64,000 nt of DNA from Parvivirga hydrogeniphila (GTDB lineage Bacteria; Actinomycetota; Coriobacteriia; Anaerosomatales; Anaerosomataceae), in the NCBI RefSeq assembly GCF_023371205.1, contig NZ_JAMCCO010000001.1:430662-494661 (forward strand), given 5' to 3'. The translations under genes and the position numbers were made by a program. The notes under the pieces were generated by a model that saw only the letters and a list, made by a program, of their open reading frames with translations, ran no database searches and had not been told where the DNA came from. Shown one piece after another: positions 8,398 to 16,949 of the stretch. Each line of letters begins with the position of its first letter. Position 1 is the stretch's first letter.

Positions 8398-10305
8398 ATG
8401 TCCGCACCATCCCTCGTGCTCGGCACCGCAGGCCACATCGACCACGGGAAGTCTTCGCTCGTCAAGGCGCTCACTGGGACCGACCCAGACCGCCTGCCTG
8501 AGGAGAAGGAGCGGGGCGTCACCATCGAGCTCGGGTTCGCGCAGCTCACGCTGCCGAGCGGACGCTCGATGGGCGTCGTGGATGTGCCGGGCCATGAGCG
8601 CTTCGTGCGGCAGATGGTCGCAGGCGCTACCGGCATCGACGTGGTGCTCTTCGTTGTGGCGGCCGACGACGGCGTGATGCCGCAGACCCGCGAGCACCTT
8701 GCCATCATCGACCTGCTCGGCATTCCCGCCGGCGTCGTCGCGCTCACGAAGGCGGACCTCGTGGACGAGGAGTGGCTGGCGCTCGTCGCCGAAGACGTCC
8801 GGGAGCTCATCTCCGGCACGAGCATCGCGGGTGCGCCGATCGTGCCGGTGTCGTCCAAGACGGGGCAGGGCCTCGACGACCTGCTTGCGGCCATCGACGA
8901 AGTGGCCTCCGAGGCCGCGTCGCGGCACGCCGACCTCCCCATGCGGCTGCCGGTCGACCGCGTGTTCACGATCGCCGGTGCGGGCACCGTGGTGACGGGC
9001 ACGCTCTGGAGCGGGACGGCGGAGCGTGACGCGCAGGTCGAGGTGTACCCGAGCGGGCGGCGGGGCAGGATACGCTCCGTCCAGGTGCACGGGAACAGCG
9101 TCGAGAAGGCGCGTGCCGGCAACCGCGTCGCGCTGAATCTCGCCGGCCTCGAGCGCGACGAGGTCGAGCGCGGCGACGTCGTCGCGGAGCCAGGCTCGCT
9201 CGCCGTCACCGACCGCTTCGACGCGTACGTGACCTACCTGGCCTCCGAGGACAAGCCGTTCGAGACCGGCACGCGCGTGCATGTGCACCACGGCACGCGA
9301 GAGGTGCTCGGGCGCGTGCTGCTTATGGACGCCGAGGCGCTTGCGCCCGGCGAGAGCGGGTACGCACAGGTCAGGCTCGAAGAGCCGCTGATGCCGCGAT
9401 ACGGCGACCGCTTCATCGTCCGCCGCTACTCGCCGATGTGGACGATCGGCGGCGGCGTCATCCTCGACGTCTTGCCACCTCGCCGCACGCGGCTCAAGGA
9501 GCACGAGCGCGCGCTGCTCGACGCGCTGCGCGCGGGCGACCTCGGGAGCGCGGCCGTGGGGCTTCTGCGCTCGCGTGCGGTGCCGATGACGTCTGGGCAG
9601 GTGGCCATGGCGCTCGGACTGCCCAGGCCGCAGGTGGCCGACCAGCTCAACAGGGCGGCGCTGGAGCGCGTGAAGGTCGGTGCTGAGACCTACTTCGTGA
9701 CGGCAGAGGCGCTCGCGGACCTCGTGGAGGCCGTCGAACGAGAACTGATGGCCTTCCACGACGAGAACCCGACCGCCACCGGGATCTCGGCGCTCGCGCT
9801 TCGCGACCGCGTGGACCGGCGTCTCGACCCGAAGGTCTTTGACGCGCTCGTGGAGCGAGCGGTCGCCGCGGGCAAGGCCGCGGTCGCAGGTGGCGAGGTG
9901 CGTCACCCGCGCGCCGCCTCCGCTGCGCTTGCCGAAGAGGAGGCCGTCCGCGTACGGCTGCTCGCGCTTCTCGCCGCGCAGGGGCTCCAGCCCGAGGGGA
10001 TGTCCGAGCTCGCTGCGGCGGCCGGTGCACCGCTCGACGTCGTGAGGCGCGTCCTCACGAAGCTCGTTGCGAGCGGGGACGTGGTACGCGTGGGGCCCGA
10101 CCTGCATTTCCACGCTGCGGCCGTGAGCGAGGCGCGCGAGCGCATCGTGGCGTACCTGCGCGAGCACGGAACGATGCTCGCGAAAGACGCGCGGGACGTC
10201 ACGGGCAGCAGCCGCAAGTACGTGGTGCCGCTGCTGGAGTACTTCGATGTACAAGGTGTCACGAAGCGGCAGGGCGACGAACGGGTGCTGGGTCCGAGAG
10301 CGTGA
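8398..10305 (+). CDS. selB: Selenocysteine-specific elongation factor SelB
   Basis: 635 residues with AGGAGG nine bases before ATG 8398. SelB delivers Sec-tRNA to UGA codons by binding the SECIS hairpin. The GTPase motifs are clear: '[10 protein letters not shown]' (P-loop), 'DVPGHE' (G3) and 'TKAD' (G4). EF-Tu-like beta-barrel domains follow (e.g. '[16 protein letters not shown]'), and the C-terminal ~250 residues are repeated winged helices ending near '[18 protein letters not shown]', the SECIS-binding part. Length fits the family. The tRNA-Sec gene begins 65 bp downstream, completing the machinery. Confidence 0.97.
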   Translation: MSAPSLVLGTAGHIDHGKSSLVKALTGTDPDRLPEEKERGVTIELGFAQLTLPSGRSMGVVDVPGHERFVRQMVAGATGIDVVLFVVAADDGVMPQTREHLAIIDLLGIPAGVVALTKADLVDEEWLALVAEDVRELISGTSIAGAPIVPVSSKTGQGLDDLLAAIDEVASEAASRHADLPMRLPVDRVFTIAGAGTVVTGTLWSGTAERDAQVEVYPSGRRGRIRSVQVHGNSVEKARAGNRVALNLAGLERDEVERGDVVAEPGSLAVTDRFDAYVTYLASEDKPFETGTRVHVHHGTREVLGRVLLMDAEALAPGESGYAQVRLEEPLMPRYGDRFIVRRYSPMWTIGGGVILDVLPPRRTRLKEHERALLDALRAGDLGSAAVGLLRSRAVPMTSGQVAMALGLPRPQVADQLNRAALERVKVGAETYFVTAEALADLVEAVERELMAFHDENPTATGISALALRDRVDRRLDPKVFDALVERAVAAGKAAVAGGEVRHPRAASAALAEEEAVRVRLLALLAAQGLQPEGMSELAAAAGAPLDVVRRVLTKLVASGDVVRVGPDLHFHAAAVSEARERIVAYLREHGTMLAKDARDVTGSSRKYVVPLLEYFDVQGVTKRQGDERVLGPRA

Positions 10306-10333
10306 CGCGATCGGCCGTGCTGCGCGCGGCGGT

Positions 10334-10362
10334 TTGACACGCCGGCACGCGCCACTCACAAT
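10334..10362 (+). promoter_or_regulatory. Promoter of selC
   Basis: TTGACA (10334-10339) followed by exactly 17 bases and CACAAT (10357-10362, four of six matches to TATAAT). The tRNA 5' end at 10371 lies 8 bases after the -10 box, so transcription may begin almost at the mature tRNA end. Confidence 0.65.
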
Positions 10363-10370
10363 TCGCCCCT

Positions 10371-10467
10371 GGAGGCGGATGGGTCCTGGTGGGCTCCGCG
10401 GTCTTCAAAACCGTCGTGGGGCGTGAAGAACGTCCCGGGTGCGTTCGATTCGCACACGCCTCCGCCA
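10371..10467 (+). tRNA. selC: tRNA-Sec (anticodon TCA)
   Basis: 97 nt including an encoded CCA. The acceptor 5' strand GGAGGCG pairs with CGCCTCC, followed by discriminator G and CCA. The anticodon loop CTTCAAA gives anticodon TCA at 10405-10407, which reads UGA. The D-stem is of the six-pair tRNA-Sec type with the same single T-C opposition I recall from E. coli selC. The long variable arm is GGGGCGT paired with ACGTCCC around a GAAGA loop, and the T-arm is GTGCG-TTCGATT-CGCAC. The eighth acceptor pair appears to be a G-A mismatch, which is odd for an 8+5 bacterial tRNA-Sec. Confidence 0.95.
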
Positions 10468-10514
10468 GCATCCGGTTGACTGCGCGTGCCTCCTGCTACT
10501 AGCGTGGTGAACGC

Positions 10515-10711
10515 ATGGTGCGCCCCATCCTCGCCCGTGCGTGGACGATACTCGCGTGCTCTGTGCCCACCTCGTTCCTGCTGCTGTTCGGTGCCGCACA
10601 TACCGCCTACGGAGGCGATCTACCGAAACCAGGCCAGGGCGCCCGGGCGCAACCGTGGTCGTGGGGAATGCCGAGGCCTTCGCATCATCGCTGTCTGCCG
10701 AGATCCGGTGA
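10515..10711 (+). pseudogene. Remnant of a small exported-protein gene
   Basis: Starting at ATG 10515 the frame encodes a signal-like segment ('TILACSVPTSFLLLFGAAH') and then loses coding character near 10650. A neighbouring frame takes over with 'TVVVGNAEAFASSL' up to a TGA at 10709-10711. The frame change suggests a small secreted or membrane protein broken by an indel. No family is recognised. It lies directly downstream of tRNA-Sec and upstream of a broken permease-like gene, so the pair may once have been an exported peptide with its ABC transporter. Confidence 0.35.
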
Positions 10712-10727
10712 GTATGCGGGTGAACCG

Positions 10728-11330
10728 ATGAGGCGATCGATCCACCTGGCGTGGGACGGGATGAGGACACGGAAGCTTGCGTTCGCGATTCTTTGCGTCG
10801 AGATGCTCGCGACCTCTCGTGATCTCGCAGGCGTTGTTCCTTGTGCGGGACCTGGCCGCCGCGAAGAGCAGGGTTGCCGGCTTCCAGCCTTTCGACCAGT
10901 GGTACCAGCTTAGCGACGCTTCGAGCGCAGAGAGATTCGCTGCCCGCTCCGGTTCAGCCGATTTCGAACAACGGCTTGGCCGCCTCTACGCGTGGTTGCA
11001 GAGGCGCGACGACATCGATCTCGTCATCTTGCCAAAGAGCCAGGTGATGCTGGGCTATGGGCAGGCAGCGATTGCGGCCTACGTCGTATCGCCCAACGTC
11101 TCCCGGTACTCTGCGCGGTGCCACGAGATCGGGGACGAGGACGTGGTCGCAGCGCCCTCGCAGCGCTTCGACATGGCCGAGGAAGAGCTTCATCGACAGG
11201 CACGTCTCATCGACGGAAAGGGCAGTGCCCCGCTCGAGCAGGGCCGTGGTGTTCGGAGGGCTTACGACGACCTCGGACTCGATGCCCTCGAAGAAGGCGC
11301 TCCTGTGAAGCCCTCGTATCGCATGCGACG
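10728..11330 (+). pseudogene. Decayed permease-like gene (ABC/FtsX-type), frameshifted
   Basis: ATG 10728 starts 'MRRSIHLAWDGMRTRKLAF', typical of MacB/FtsX-like permease N-termini. After 'EMLATS' (near 10815) the frame must shift to continue 'VISQALFLVRDLAAAKS' and then 'LGRLYAWLQRRDDIDLVIL'. Further frame changes appear beyond ~11150. The remaining ~200 codons are far short of a normal permease and nothing complete follows. I read it as an inactivated transporter gene; the exact family is uncertain. Confidence 0.45.
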
Positions 11331-11425
11331 GGAAGAATGGTGCCAGGGATTTCGCACTATCATCGAGCGACGTCTGCGAATGGGAACACTCCGTGCGACC
11401 GTGCACTGCAGTGGAAGGAGCAAGC

Positions 11426-12439
11426 GTGGCTGACGAGAGCTTCGGCACGCCTGAGATCCTCACCGACAAGCCCGTGATCGGCATCAGCGCGTGCCTGTAC
11501 GACTGCCCCGTGCGGTACAACGGCAAGCGCTTCGATGCGGTCTCGCGTCTCGGTCGCGAGAAGGGCGGCTTGCGCTTCATGCCCGTGTGCCCCGAGTGCA
11601 TGGCCGGATTCGGGGTGCCGCGCGACCCGATCCACCTCACCGGCCCAGGCAAGGACGTGCTCGCTGGCACCGCTCGCGTCGTGAACCGGCATGGCCGCGA
11701 CGTCACCGCCGACCTGGTCGCGGGAGCGCAGGCGTGCGCGGACGCGCTCGACCGGGCTGGCGTGCGCGTTGTCATCCTGAAAGAGGAATCGCCGTCATGC
11801 GGCCTGCTGAAGACCCGGGTCGGGAACGGGCAGCGCGAGCAGCGCGTGAAGGCCGCGGGCGTCTTCGGCGCGCTGCTCGTGCGCAAGGGCTGGTTCATCA
11901 TTCCCGACGCGGCATTCGACTCGCCGCTCAAGTGGTGGGACTGGCGTCGCCGTATGCACGCGTGGCTGTGGTTGTCGGCTCGCTCGGTGCGAACGAACGG
12001 CGAGCTTTCTGACGCGTGGCACGTGGTGAAGTTCATCGTGCAGGAGACGCAGCGCGCGGAAGCCGACGCCATCGGCCGCGCGATCGCTGGGCTGCCGCGG
12101 CACGCTGCCGCGGAGGAGATCGAGGCCGTCCGCGCGCGGATGCTCGACGCGCTCCGCGCGCCCACGACGCCGCAGCGCGCGCTCGCGGCGATGTGGAAGG
12201 CGTACACATACCACCGCAAGCGCGGTACGCTGGAAGGCGTGGATCTGCACGAACTGACAGTGCGCTCCCCCGAGGTGCGGCGCAATGCGACCGCGCTCGC
12301 CCAGGAGCTGCTCGTGCTGGAGCGCGTCTCGTTCGAGAACGACCTGCTCTTCGCGCCGAGCCCGGTGCTGTACCGCGAACGGCGGCGCGTGCGGGCGCGC
12401 GACGAGGCGCTCGGCAGGACGCCGGACAGGAAGGAGTGA
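11426..12439 (+). CDS. DUF523 (TudS-like) plus DUF1722 protein
   Basis: 337 residues. The GTG at 11426 follows GGAAGGAG at 11412-11419. The N-terminal ~160 residues are DUF523, with conserved Cys motifs 'ISACLYDCPVRYNG', 'PVCPECMAGFG' and 'KEESPSCG'. Members of this family characterised as thiouracil desulfurase (TudS) bind an iron-sulfur cluster with three such Cys. The C-terminal ~170 residues match DUF1722 ('MWKAYTYHRKRG' near the middle). The two-domain fusion is a known architecture. The substrate here is unknown. Two bases separate it from the nitroreductase, so they are likely an operon. Confidence 0.85.
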   Translation: MADESFGTPEILTDKPVIGISACLYDCPVRYNGKRFDAVSRLGREKGGLRFMPVCPECMAGFGVPRDPIHLTGPGKDVLAGTARVVNRHGRDVTADLVAGAQACADALDRAGVRVVILKEESPSCGLLKTRVGNGQREQRVKAAGVFGALLVRKGWFIIPDAAFDSPLKWWDWRRRMHAWLWLSARSVRTNGELSDAWHVVKFIVQETQRAEADAIGRAIAGLPRHAAAEEIEAVRARMLDALRAPTTPQRALAAMWKAYTYHRKRGTLEGVDLHELTVRSPEVRRNATALAQELLVLERVSFENDLLFAPSPVLYRERRRVRARDEALGRTPDRKE

Positions 12440-12441
12440 CC

Positions 12442-12954
12442 ATGGACGCCATCGAGGCCATCATGACGCGGAGGAGCATCCGGAAGTACACGGACGAGCC
12501 GGTCTCGCCCGAACATGTCGAGACGCTGCTCAAGGCCGCCATGGCCGCGCCGTCGGCAGGCAACCAGCAGCCGTGGCGCTTCGTGGTGCTCACCGAGCGC
12601 GAGCGCCTGGACGCTGCGGCGGAGACGACGCCGTACGGCGCGATGCTGCGCGAGGCGCCGCTCGGCATCGTCGTGTGCGCGGACACGCGCGATCTGAAAC
12701 ACCCGCAGATGTGGCAGCAGGACTGCTCGGCCGCCGTCCAGAACGTCTTGCTCGCTGCGCACGCACTCGGGCTTGGGGCGGTGTGGCTCGGCTTCTGGCC
12801 GAAGCTGGAGCGCGTCGAGCCGCTCAAGGCCGTCCTTGGGCTGCCGGAAGGCGTCGAGCCGCTTGCGGTCATCGCGATCGGGCATCCCGCCGAGACGAAA
12901 CCGCCGGTGGACCGCTTCGACCCCGAGAAGGTCCGCTACGAGCGCTGGTCGTGA
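12442..12954 (+). CDS. Nitroreductase-family flavoprotein
   Basis: 170 residues with AAGGAG upstream of ATG 12442. The N-terminus 'AIMTRRSIRKYTDEPV' and 'AAPSAGNQQPWRF' are the FMN-binding signatures of small nitroreductase-like oxidoreductases. 'GLGAVWLGFWP' and 'AIGHPAE' are typical late motifs. It would be an FMN/NAD(P)H-dependent enzyme of the cytoplasm with unknown natural substrate. It sits between the DUF523 gene (2-bp gap) and a small membrane protein gene (6-bp gap). Confidence 0.9.
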   Translation: MDAIEAIMTRRSIRKYTDEPVSPEHVETLLKAAMAAPSAGNQQPWRFVVLTERERLDAAAETTPYGAMLREAPLGIVVCADTRDLKHPQMWQQDCSAAVQNVLLAAHALGLGAVWLGFWPKLERVEPLKAVLGLPEGVEPLAVIAIGHPAETKPPVDRFDPEKVRYERWS

Positions 12955-12960
12955 GGCGGC

Positions 12961-13314
12961 ATGGGCGCGCGAGGCCCGTACGGGCGCATCGTCAACAACT
13001 TCTTGCACGACATGGCGACCGGCACCTGGGCCGCGTGCGTCCTCGTCATCGCCGTGCTCGACCCGCGTGCAGCAGCGGCGCCTCATGAGGCTGCCGTCGC
13101 GCTTGCCGACGCGATGCGTGCGGTGTTCTGGCTGCTCACAGGCGCGCTCGCCGTCATCGCCGTCACCGGCGGGATCCGGCTCGCGTACTGGCGCCAGCAG
13201 GCCGCTCCTGAGGAGGTCGCGGCGAAGCGCACGGCGCTCGTCGTCAAGCACGTCGCCTTCCTGCTGATCTACGGCGCCGGAACCGCATGGGCGTGGCTTG
13301 CCGTGCGAAGCTAG
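12961..13314 (+). CDS. Small membrane protein, three predicted TM segments
   Basis: 117 residues. Hydrophobic stretches at about residues 20-38, 55-72 and 92-110 suggest three membrane helices, with a charged loop ('RLAYWRQQAAPEEVAAKR') between the second and third. I do not recognise a family. It starts six bases after the nitroreductase stop, so it is probably the last gene of that operon. It may be a membrane partner of the flavoenzyme; that is inference only. Confidence 0.7.
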   Translation: MGARGPYGRIVNNFLHDMATGTWAACVLVIAVLDPRAAAAPHEAAVALADAMRAVFWLLTGALAVIAVTGGIRLAYWRQQAAPEEVAAKRTALVVKHVAFLLIYGAGTAWAWLAVRS

Positions 13315-13403
13315 TCCGGCGGGCAGGCAGGTTGTGGACCGGGCTCGCGGCGAATACTATACGTGGGACTGAACCCCGCCTGGCGACGCCGCCGAGGAGC
13401 CAC

Positions 13404-14411
13404 ATGACCGGATTCGAGCGCTACTTGGACCGCACCGCGAAGAAGTTCGACGAGTACCTGCTCACCTTCTTCGAGGACGGCTCGCATCCGGACATGACCC
13501 GCTACCTGTACGAGCCGCTCCGGAGGTTCTCCGACAACGCCGGCAAGCGGCACCGGCCGCTCATCTGCCTGCTCGCGTGCGAGGCGGTGGGGGGCGACCC
13601 TCAGCGCGCGTGGCCGGCGGCGGCCGCCATCGAGCACTTCCACACCGCAGCGCTCATCCACGACGACATCGAGGACTCCTCGCTCACGCGGCGCGATGTG
13701 CCGTGCATGCACGTCACGGAGGGCGAGGGCCTCGCCATCAACGCGGGCGACCTCGCGCTTTCGCTCGTCTGCGGGACGGTCGTGGACGACGAGGGGCTTG
13801 ACGACGCCACGAAGCTTCGGGTGCTCGGCGAGCTCGTGTCGATGACGACGCGGACCATCGAGGGCCAGGCGCTCGACATCGGCTGGGCGCGGGACGGGCG
13901 GTTCGACCTCACCATCGAGGACTACCTCGTGATGGCCAACCACAAGACCGCCTTCTACTCCGGCGGGGTGCCGCTGGCCGTCGGCGCGATCATCGGGGGT
14001 GGTACCGAGGAGCAGATCGAAGCACTTCGCGCGTTCGGCATGGCCGCAGGGCTCGCGTTCCAGATACAAGACGACGTGCTGAACCTGGTGGGCACCAAGG
14101 AAGCCACCAAGAAGGACTTCCGGAGCGACATCACGGAAGGCAAGCGGACGCTCGTCGCGATCCACGCGCTTGCGAACTCGCCGGAGCGCGAGCGGCTCGT
14201 GGAGCTGCTCTCCGCGCACACGACTGACCCTGACGAGCTCGCGGAGGCGGTCGCGATCATGGAGCGCGCGGGCTCGATCGAGTACGCGAAGCGCTACGCG
14301 CGCGACCTCGTGGAGCACGCGAAGGCGGGGCTCAAAGCCGCGCTTCCGCCGTCGCGAGCGCGCACGCTCCTGCTGTCGATGGCGGACTTCTTCGTGAAGC
14401 GCGCGGCGTAG
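13404..14411 (+). CDS. Polyprenyl diphosphate synthase
   Basis: 335 residues from ATG 13404, with GAGGAG nine bases upstream; longer starts add unrelated residues. It is an isoprenoid chain-elongation enzyme using allylic diphosphate and IPP. The first Asp-rich motif is 'HDDIEDSSLTRR' (residues ~87-98). The second is 'QIQDDVLNLVG', where the last Asp of DDxxD is Asn. 'KRHRPLICLLACEA' near residue 45 carries the IPP-binding basic residues. The residues before the first motif do not let me judge the product chain length. Candidate products are geranylgeranyl or longer diphosphates for lipids or menaquinone. Confidence 0.9.
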   Translation: MTGFERYLDRTAKKFDEYLLTFFEDGSHPDMTRYLYEPLRRFSDNAGKRHRPLICLLACEAVGGDPQRAWPAAAAIEHFHTAALIHDDIEDSSLTRRDVPCMHVTEGEGLAINAGDLALSLVCGTVVDDEGLDDATKLRVLGELVSMTTRTIEGQALDIGWARDGRFDLTIEDYLVMANHKTAFYSGGVPLAVGAIIGGGTEEQIEALRAFGMAAGLAFQIQDDVLNLVGTKEATKKDFRSDITEGKRTLVAIHALANSPERERLVELLSAHTTDPDELAEAVAIMERAGSIEYAKRYARDLVEHAKAGLKAALPPSRARTLLLSMADFFVKRAA

Positions 14412-14487
14412 GGCGCTTCTTCGGGTACGAACCTTGGGACGGCGGCCGGTGAGCCGCCCCGGCTCGCGTTCGTGCAAGGAGGACGGC

Positions 14488-15678
14488 ATGCGTGCGTACC
14501 CGATCGCTGAAGGCATCGACTGGGTCGGCGCCATCGACTGGAACCTGCGCGACTTCCACGGCTACGAGACACCGTTCGGCAGCACCTACAATGCGTACCT
14601 CGTGCGCGGCGCCGAGAAGATCGCGCTCATCGACACCGTGAAAGCGCCGTTCGTGCCGGAGCTTCTGGCGCGCGTCTCGAGCGTCGTGGACCCGGCCGAC
14701 GTGGACCTCATCGTCGTCAACCACGTCGAGCCGGACCACAACAGCGGCCTCCGCGACGTGATGGCGGCCATGCCGAACGCGCGTGTGGTCGCGTCGCCGT
14801 CCGGCGTGAAGGGCGTTGCCGAGTACCACGATGGGCTTGCGGTCGACGCCGTGACTGCCGAAGACGTGATCGACCTCGGTGGCCGCACGCTGCGCTTCCT
14901 TCCGATGCCGATGGTGCACTGGCCGGACTCGATGTTCACCTACTGCGCCGAGTCCAAGACGCTCATGCCGAACGACGCATTCGGGCAGCACTTCGCTTGC
15001 GAGGAGCGGTTCGCCGACGAGCTGGGACTCGATGAGGCGCTCGAGCAGCTCGGCATCTACTACGCCAACATCCTGCTGCCGCTCGGTACGCAGGTTGCAA
15101 AGGCGGTCGACAAGGTGCTGGCGACGGGCTGGGAGATCGACGTCATCGCGCCCTCGCACGGCGTGGCGTGGCGTGGCGCCGACATCGCGGCAGCGATCGA
15201 GCGCTACCGGCGGTGGACGGCGGGCGAGAAGCGTGACAAGGCCGTGGTGGTGTACGGCACGATGTGGGGCTCGACGGCCGCGCTCGCGGCGCGTGCGGTG
15301 GACGGCCTCGCGCAGGCCGGCGTGGAGGCGGCGCTCTACGACGTCGCCGCGACGCCTATCGCGCACCTGGCGTATGAGCTGCTGGAGGCCAAAGCGCTCG
15401 TGCTCGGCTCGCCGACCTTGCACCACGGCATGCTCTACCGCGTGAGCGGCCTTCTGACCTACCTCGAAGGGCTGCACCCGGCAGGACGCCTCGCCGCGAC
15501 CTTCGGCTCGTACGGTTGGGGCGGCGGCGCGATCAAGCAGATGCGCGAGCGGCTTGAGAAGGCGGGTTTCGAGATTTATGGCGAGGACCTCGGGGTGAAG
15601 TTCCGTCCGACCGCGGCCGACCTGGAGGCCGCCGAAGCGTGGGGCCGCAGCATCGGCGAGGCGCTCAAGGCGCGGTAA
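14488..15678 (+). CDS. Flavodiiron protein (A-type flavoprotein, FprA/ROO family)
   Basis: 396 residues from ATG 14488 preceded by AAGGAGG. The N-terminal ~250 residues are a beta-lactamase-like diiron domain: 'VNHVEPDHNSG' (HxExDH), 'MVHWPDS', 'NDAFGQHFA' and 'APSHGVAWR' supply the iron ligands. The C-terminal ~145 residues are a flavodoxin domain ('VYGTMWGSTAALA', 'GSPTLHHGMLYRV', 'GSYGWGGGA'). Such enzymes reduce O2 to water or NO to N2O and protect anaerobes. No rubredoxin domain is fused. The gene ends 24 bp before the integrase relic. Confidence 0.93.
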   Translation: MRAYPIAEGIDWVGAIDWNLRDFHGYETPFGSTYNAYLVRGAEKIALIDTVKAPFVPELLARVSSVVDPADVDLIVVNHVEPDHNSGLRDVMAAMPNARVVASPSGVKGVAEYHDGLAVDAVTAEDVIDLGGRTLRFLPMPMVHWPDSMFTYCAESKTLMPNDAFGQHFACEERFADELGLDEALEQLGIYYANILLPLGTQVAKAVDKVLATGWEIDVIAPSHGVAWRGADIAAAIERYRRWTAGEKRDKAVVVYGTMWGSTAALAARAVDGLAQAGVEAALYDVAATPIAHLAYELLEAKALVLGSPTLHHGMLYRVSGLLTYLEGLHPAGRLAATFGSYGWGGGAIKQMRERLEKAGFEIYGEDLGVKFRPTAADLEAAEAWGRSIGEALKAR

Positions 15679-15702
15679 GACGCCGGTGGGCTGGGGACAG
15701 CG

Positions 15703-15858
15703 GCGCGCCTGCTGAAGTCGGGTCACGACATCCGGACGATCCAAGAGCTGCTCGGTCACAAAGACGTGAGCGCCACGATGATCTAGACGCACGTACTGGC
15801 TCGCGGGGGTATGAGGCGCGAAGCCCGTTGGACTGCTTGTGACATCCCGGCTGCTTGA
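15703..15858 (+). pseudogene. 3' relic of an integron-type tyrosine recombinase, catalytic Tyr codon is TAG
   Basis: Read from 15703, the frame encodes '[19 protein letters not shown]' and 'KDVSATMI', then TAG at 15784-15786, then 'THVLARGG', ending at TGA 15856-15858. This matches the C-terminus of tyrosine recombinases, where the LLGH motif and 'TMIYTHV' surround the nucleophilic Tyr. The wording '[24 protein letters not shown]' is closest to integron integrases (IntI) in my knowledge of the family. The stop falls exactly on the catalytic Tyr codon. Everything upstream is gone, replaced by the flavodiiron gene. Confidence 0.75.
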
Positions 15859-15909
15859 AGAGCGGGGGCATCGTAGCTGCTTGCGCAGACTGGAGATGCT
15901 CTCGCGGTT

Positions 15910-16577
15910 AACGTCCCCGGTAGTGGTGCACGAAGGCCCGGCCGCCTGGCACGAGGCGGCCGCTGCTCCATCCTCGAGGGTGATTGAAGCCCGAAGACGA
16001 GGAGGAGGCAGCGGCCAAGGACACGATGGACCGGCTGGCATGGCTGCGCAAGACGCTTAAGGACGCCGATCCCGACCTGATGCGCGAGATGCTGCGCGTG
16101 TTCGCCGAAGAACCGATGGGTGCCGAGGCCGATGCGCTCTGCGGCGCCAGCCACGGCGAGCGTAGCGACGAACGCGTGCCGAGCGGGCGCTCGTGGCCGT
16201 GATCGCCGAGCGCTGCGTGCGCGGGGTCTCGGCCAGACGCGTGGACGGGCTGGCGAAGACGCTCGGCATCGAGGACATCTCGAAGTCGCAGGTCTCTCGC
16301 CTGGCTCGTGCGCTCGACGAAGAGATCGCCGCCTTCAAGCATCTTCCCGAACCGCGAGAGCATCATCCGTCTGGTGGGCCCGGTGCTCTCAGGGCAGCAC
16401 GACGAGTGGCAGGCGAGCCGCCGTTGCATGTCGATCGAGCCGCTGGAGAAGACCATGCAGCCGATGCTCGTGGTGGAGGAAGGACTCGATCAGGAGGTGG
16501 TGCCCGCGCTCATGGCTGGCTGAGCGACAAGCTCGAGGTCGGAGCAGAGGGCCTCATACACCACTTGACGGGACGTG
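15910..16577 (+). mobile_element. Internally deleted IS256-type (mutator) element, copy 1
   Basis: Imperfect ~26-bp terminal inverted repeats lie at about 15910-15936 and 16552-16577; both contain CGTCCC and AGTGGTG cores when read inward. Inside are broken pieces of an IS256-type transposase: an N-terminal part ('RLAWLRKTLKDADPD', 'SAEADA'-like 'GAEADALCGASHGERS'), a middle part ('GVSARRVDGLAKTLG') and a C-terminal part in another frame ('RESIIRLVGPVLSGQHDEW'). The catalytic core between the middle and C-terminal parts is missing. About 127 bp are also missing relative to copy 2 at 28042-28790. It cannot make a functional transposase. Confidence 0.75.
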
Positions 16578-16604
16578 CCGGGGGCTCCATAGCCTCCTAC
16601 CAGC

Positions 16605-16649
16605 TAAAACGCCCCTTCGAGTATCTCCGAAGAGACACTAAAGGGGCGT
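16605..16649 (-). terminator. Rho-independent terminator of tRNA-Val
   Basis: On the minus strand a 9-bp stem (ACGCCCCTT with AAGGGGCGT; plus-strand arms 16609-16617 and 16641-16649) encloses a small inner hairpin and is followed by TTTTA. It lies just downstream of the minus-strand tRNA-Val, as expected for an intrinsic terminator. Confidence 0.75.
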
Positions 16650-16660
16650 CCTGTCATCCA

Positions 16661-16735
16661 TGGTGGGCGATACAGGATTTGAACCTGTGACTTCCTTCTT
16701 GTAAGGGAGGCACTCTCCCGCTGAGTTAATCGCCC
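16661..16735 (-). tRNA. tRNA-Val (anticodon TAC)
   Basis: 75 nt with encoded CCA. The acceptor stem is GGGCGAT/ATCGCCC, the D-stem ACTC/GAGT, the anticodon loop CTTACAA (anticodon TAC, plus-strand 16701-16703) and the T-arm ACAGG-TTCAAAT-CCTGT. The anticodon stem CCTCC/GAAGG has one C-A mismatch, which is unusual but leaves the fold intact. The defective IS256 derivative ends 84 bp away on its 3' side. Confidence 0.93.
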
Positions 16736-16949
16736 GTTCGGCGTTCGCGCGTGACTGCCATTCTAGCAGGGCGCGGCGAACGTGCGCAGGACGGCGAGCC
16801 GCTGACCTGCCCCGGTGCAAGTACTTCGAATCACTTGCGCCCGAAGCGTTCCTCTCCACCGTGGGCGGGGTAGAACCACAACATGGAGCGTCGTCAAGCG
16901 CCCGCGACGCTCGGACATACGATGGAGGGCGCGTGGAGGTGGGAAAGGC

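Noticed and set aside
7438-10359. Very long minus-strand open frame (over 970 codons) opposite selA and selB
   Set aside because: It is the antisense shadow of two certain genes in high-GC DNA; its translation is rich in Arg/His/Gly/Pro, with no domain motifs and no ribosome-binding site.
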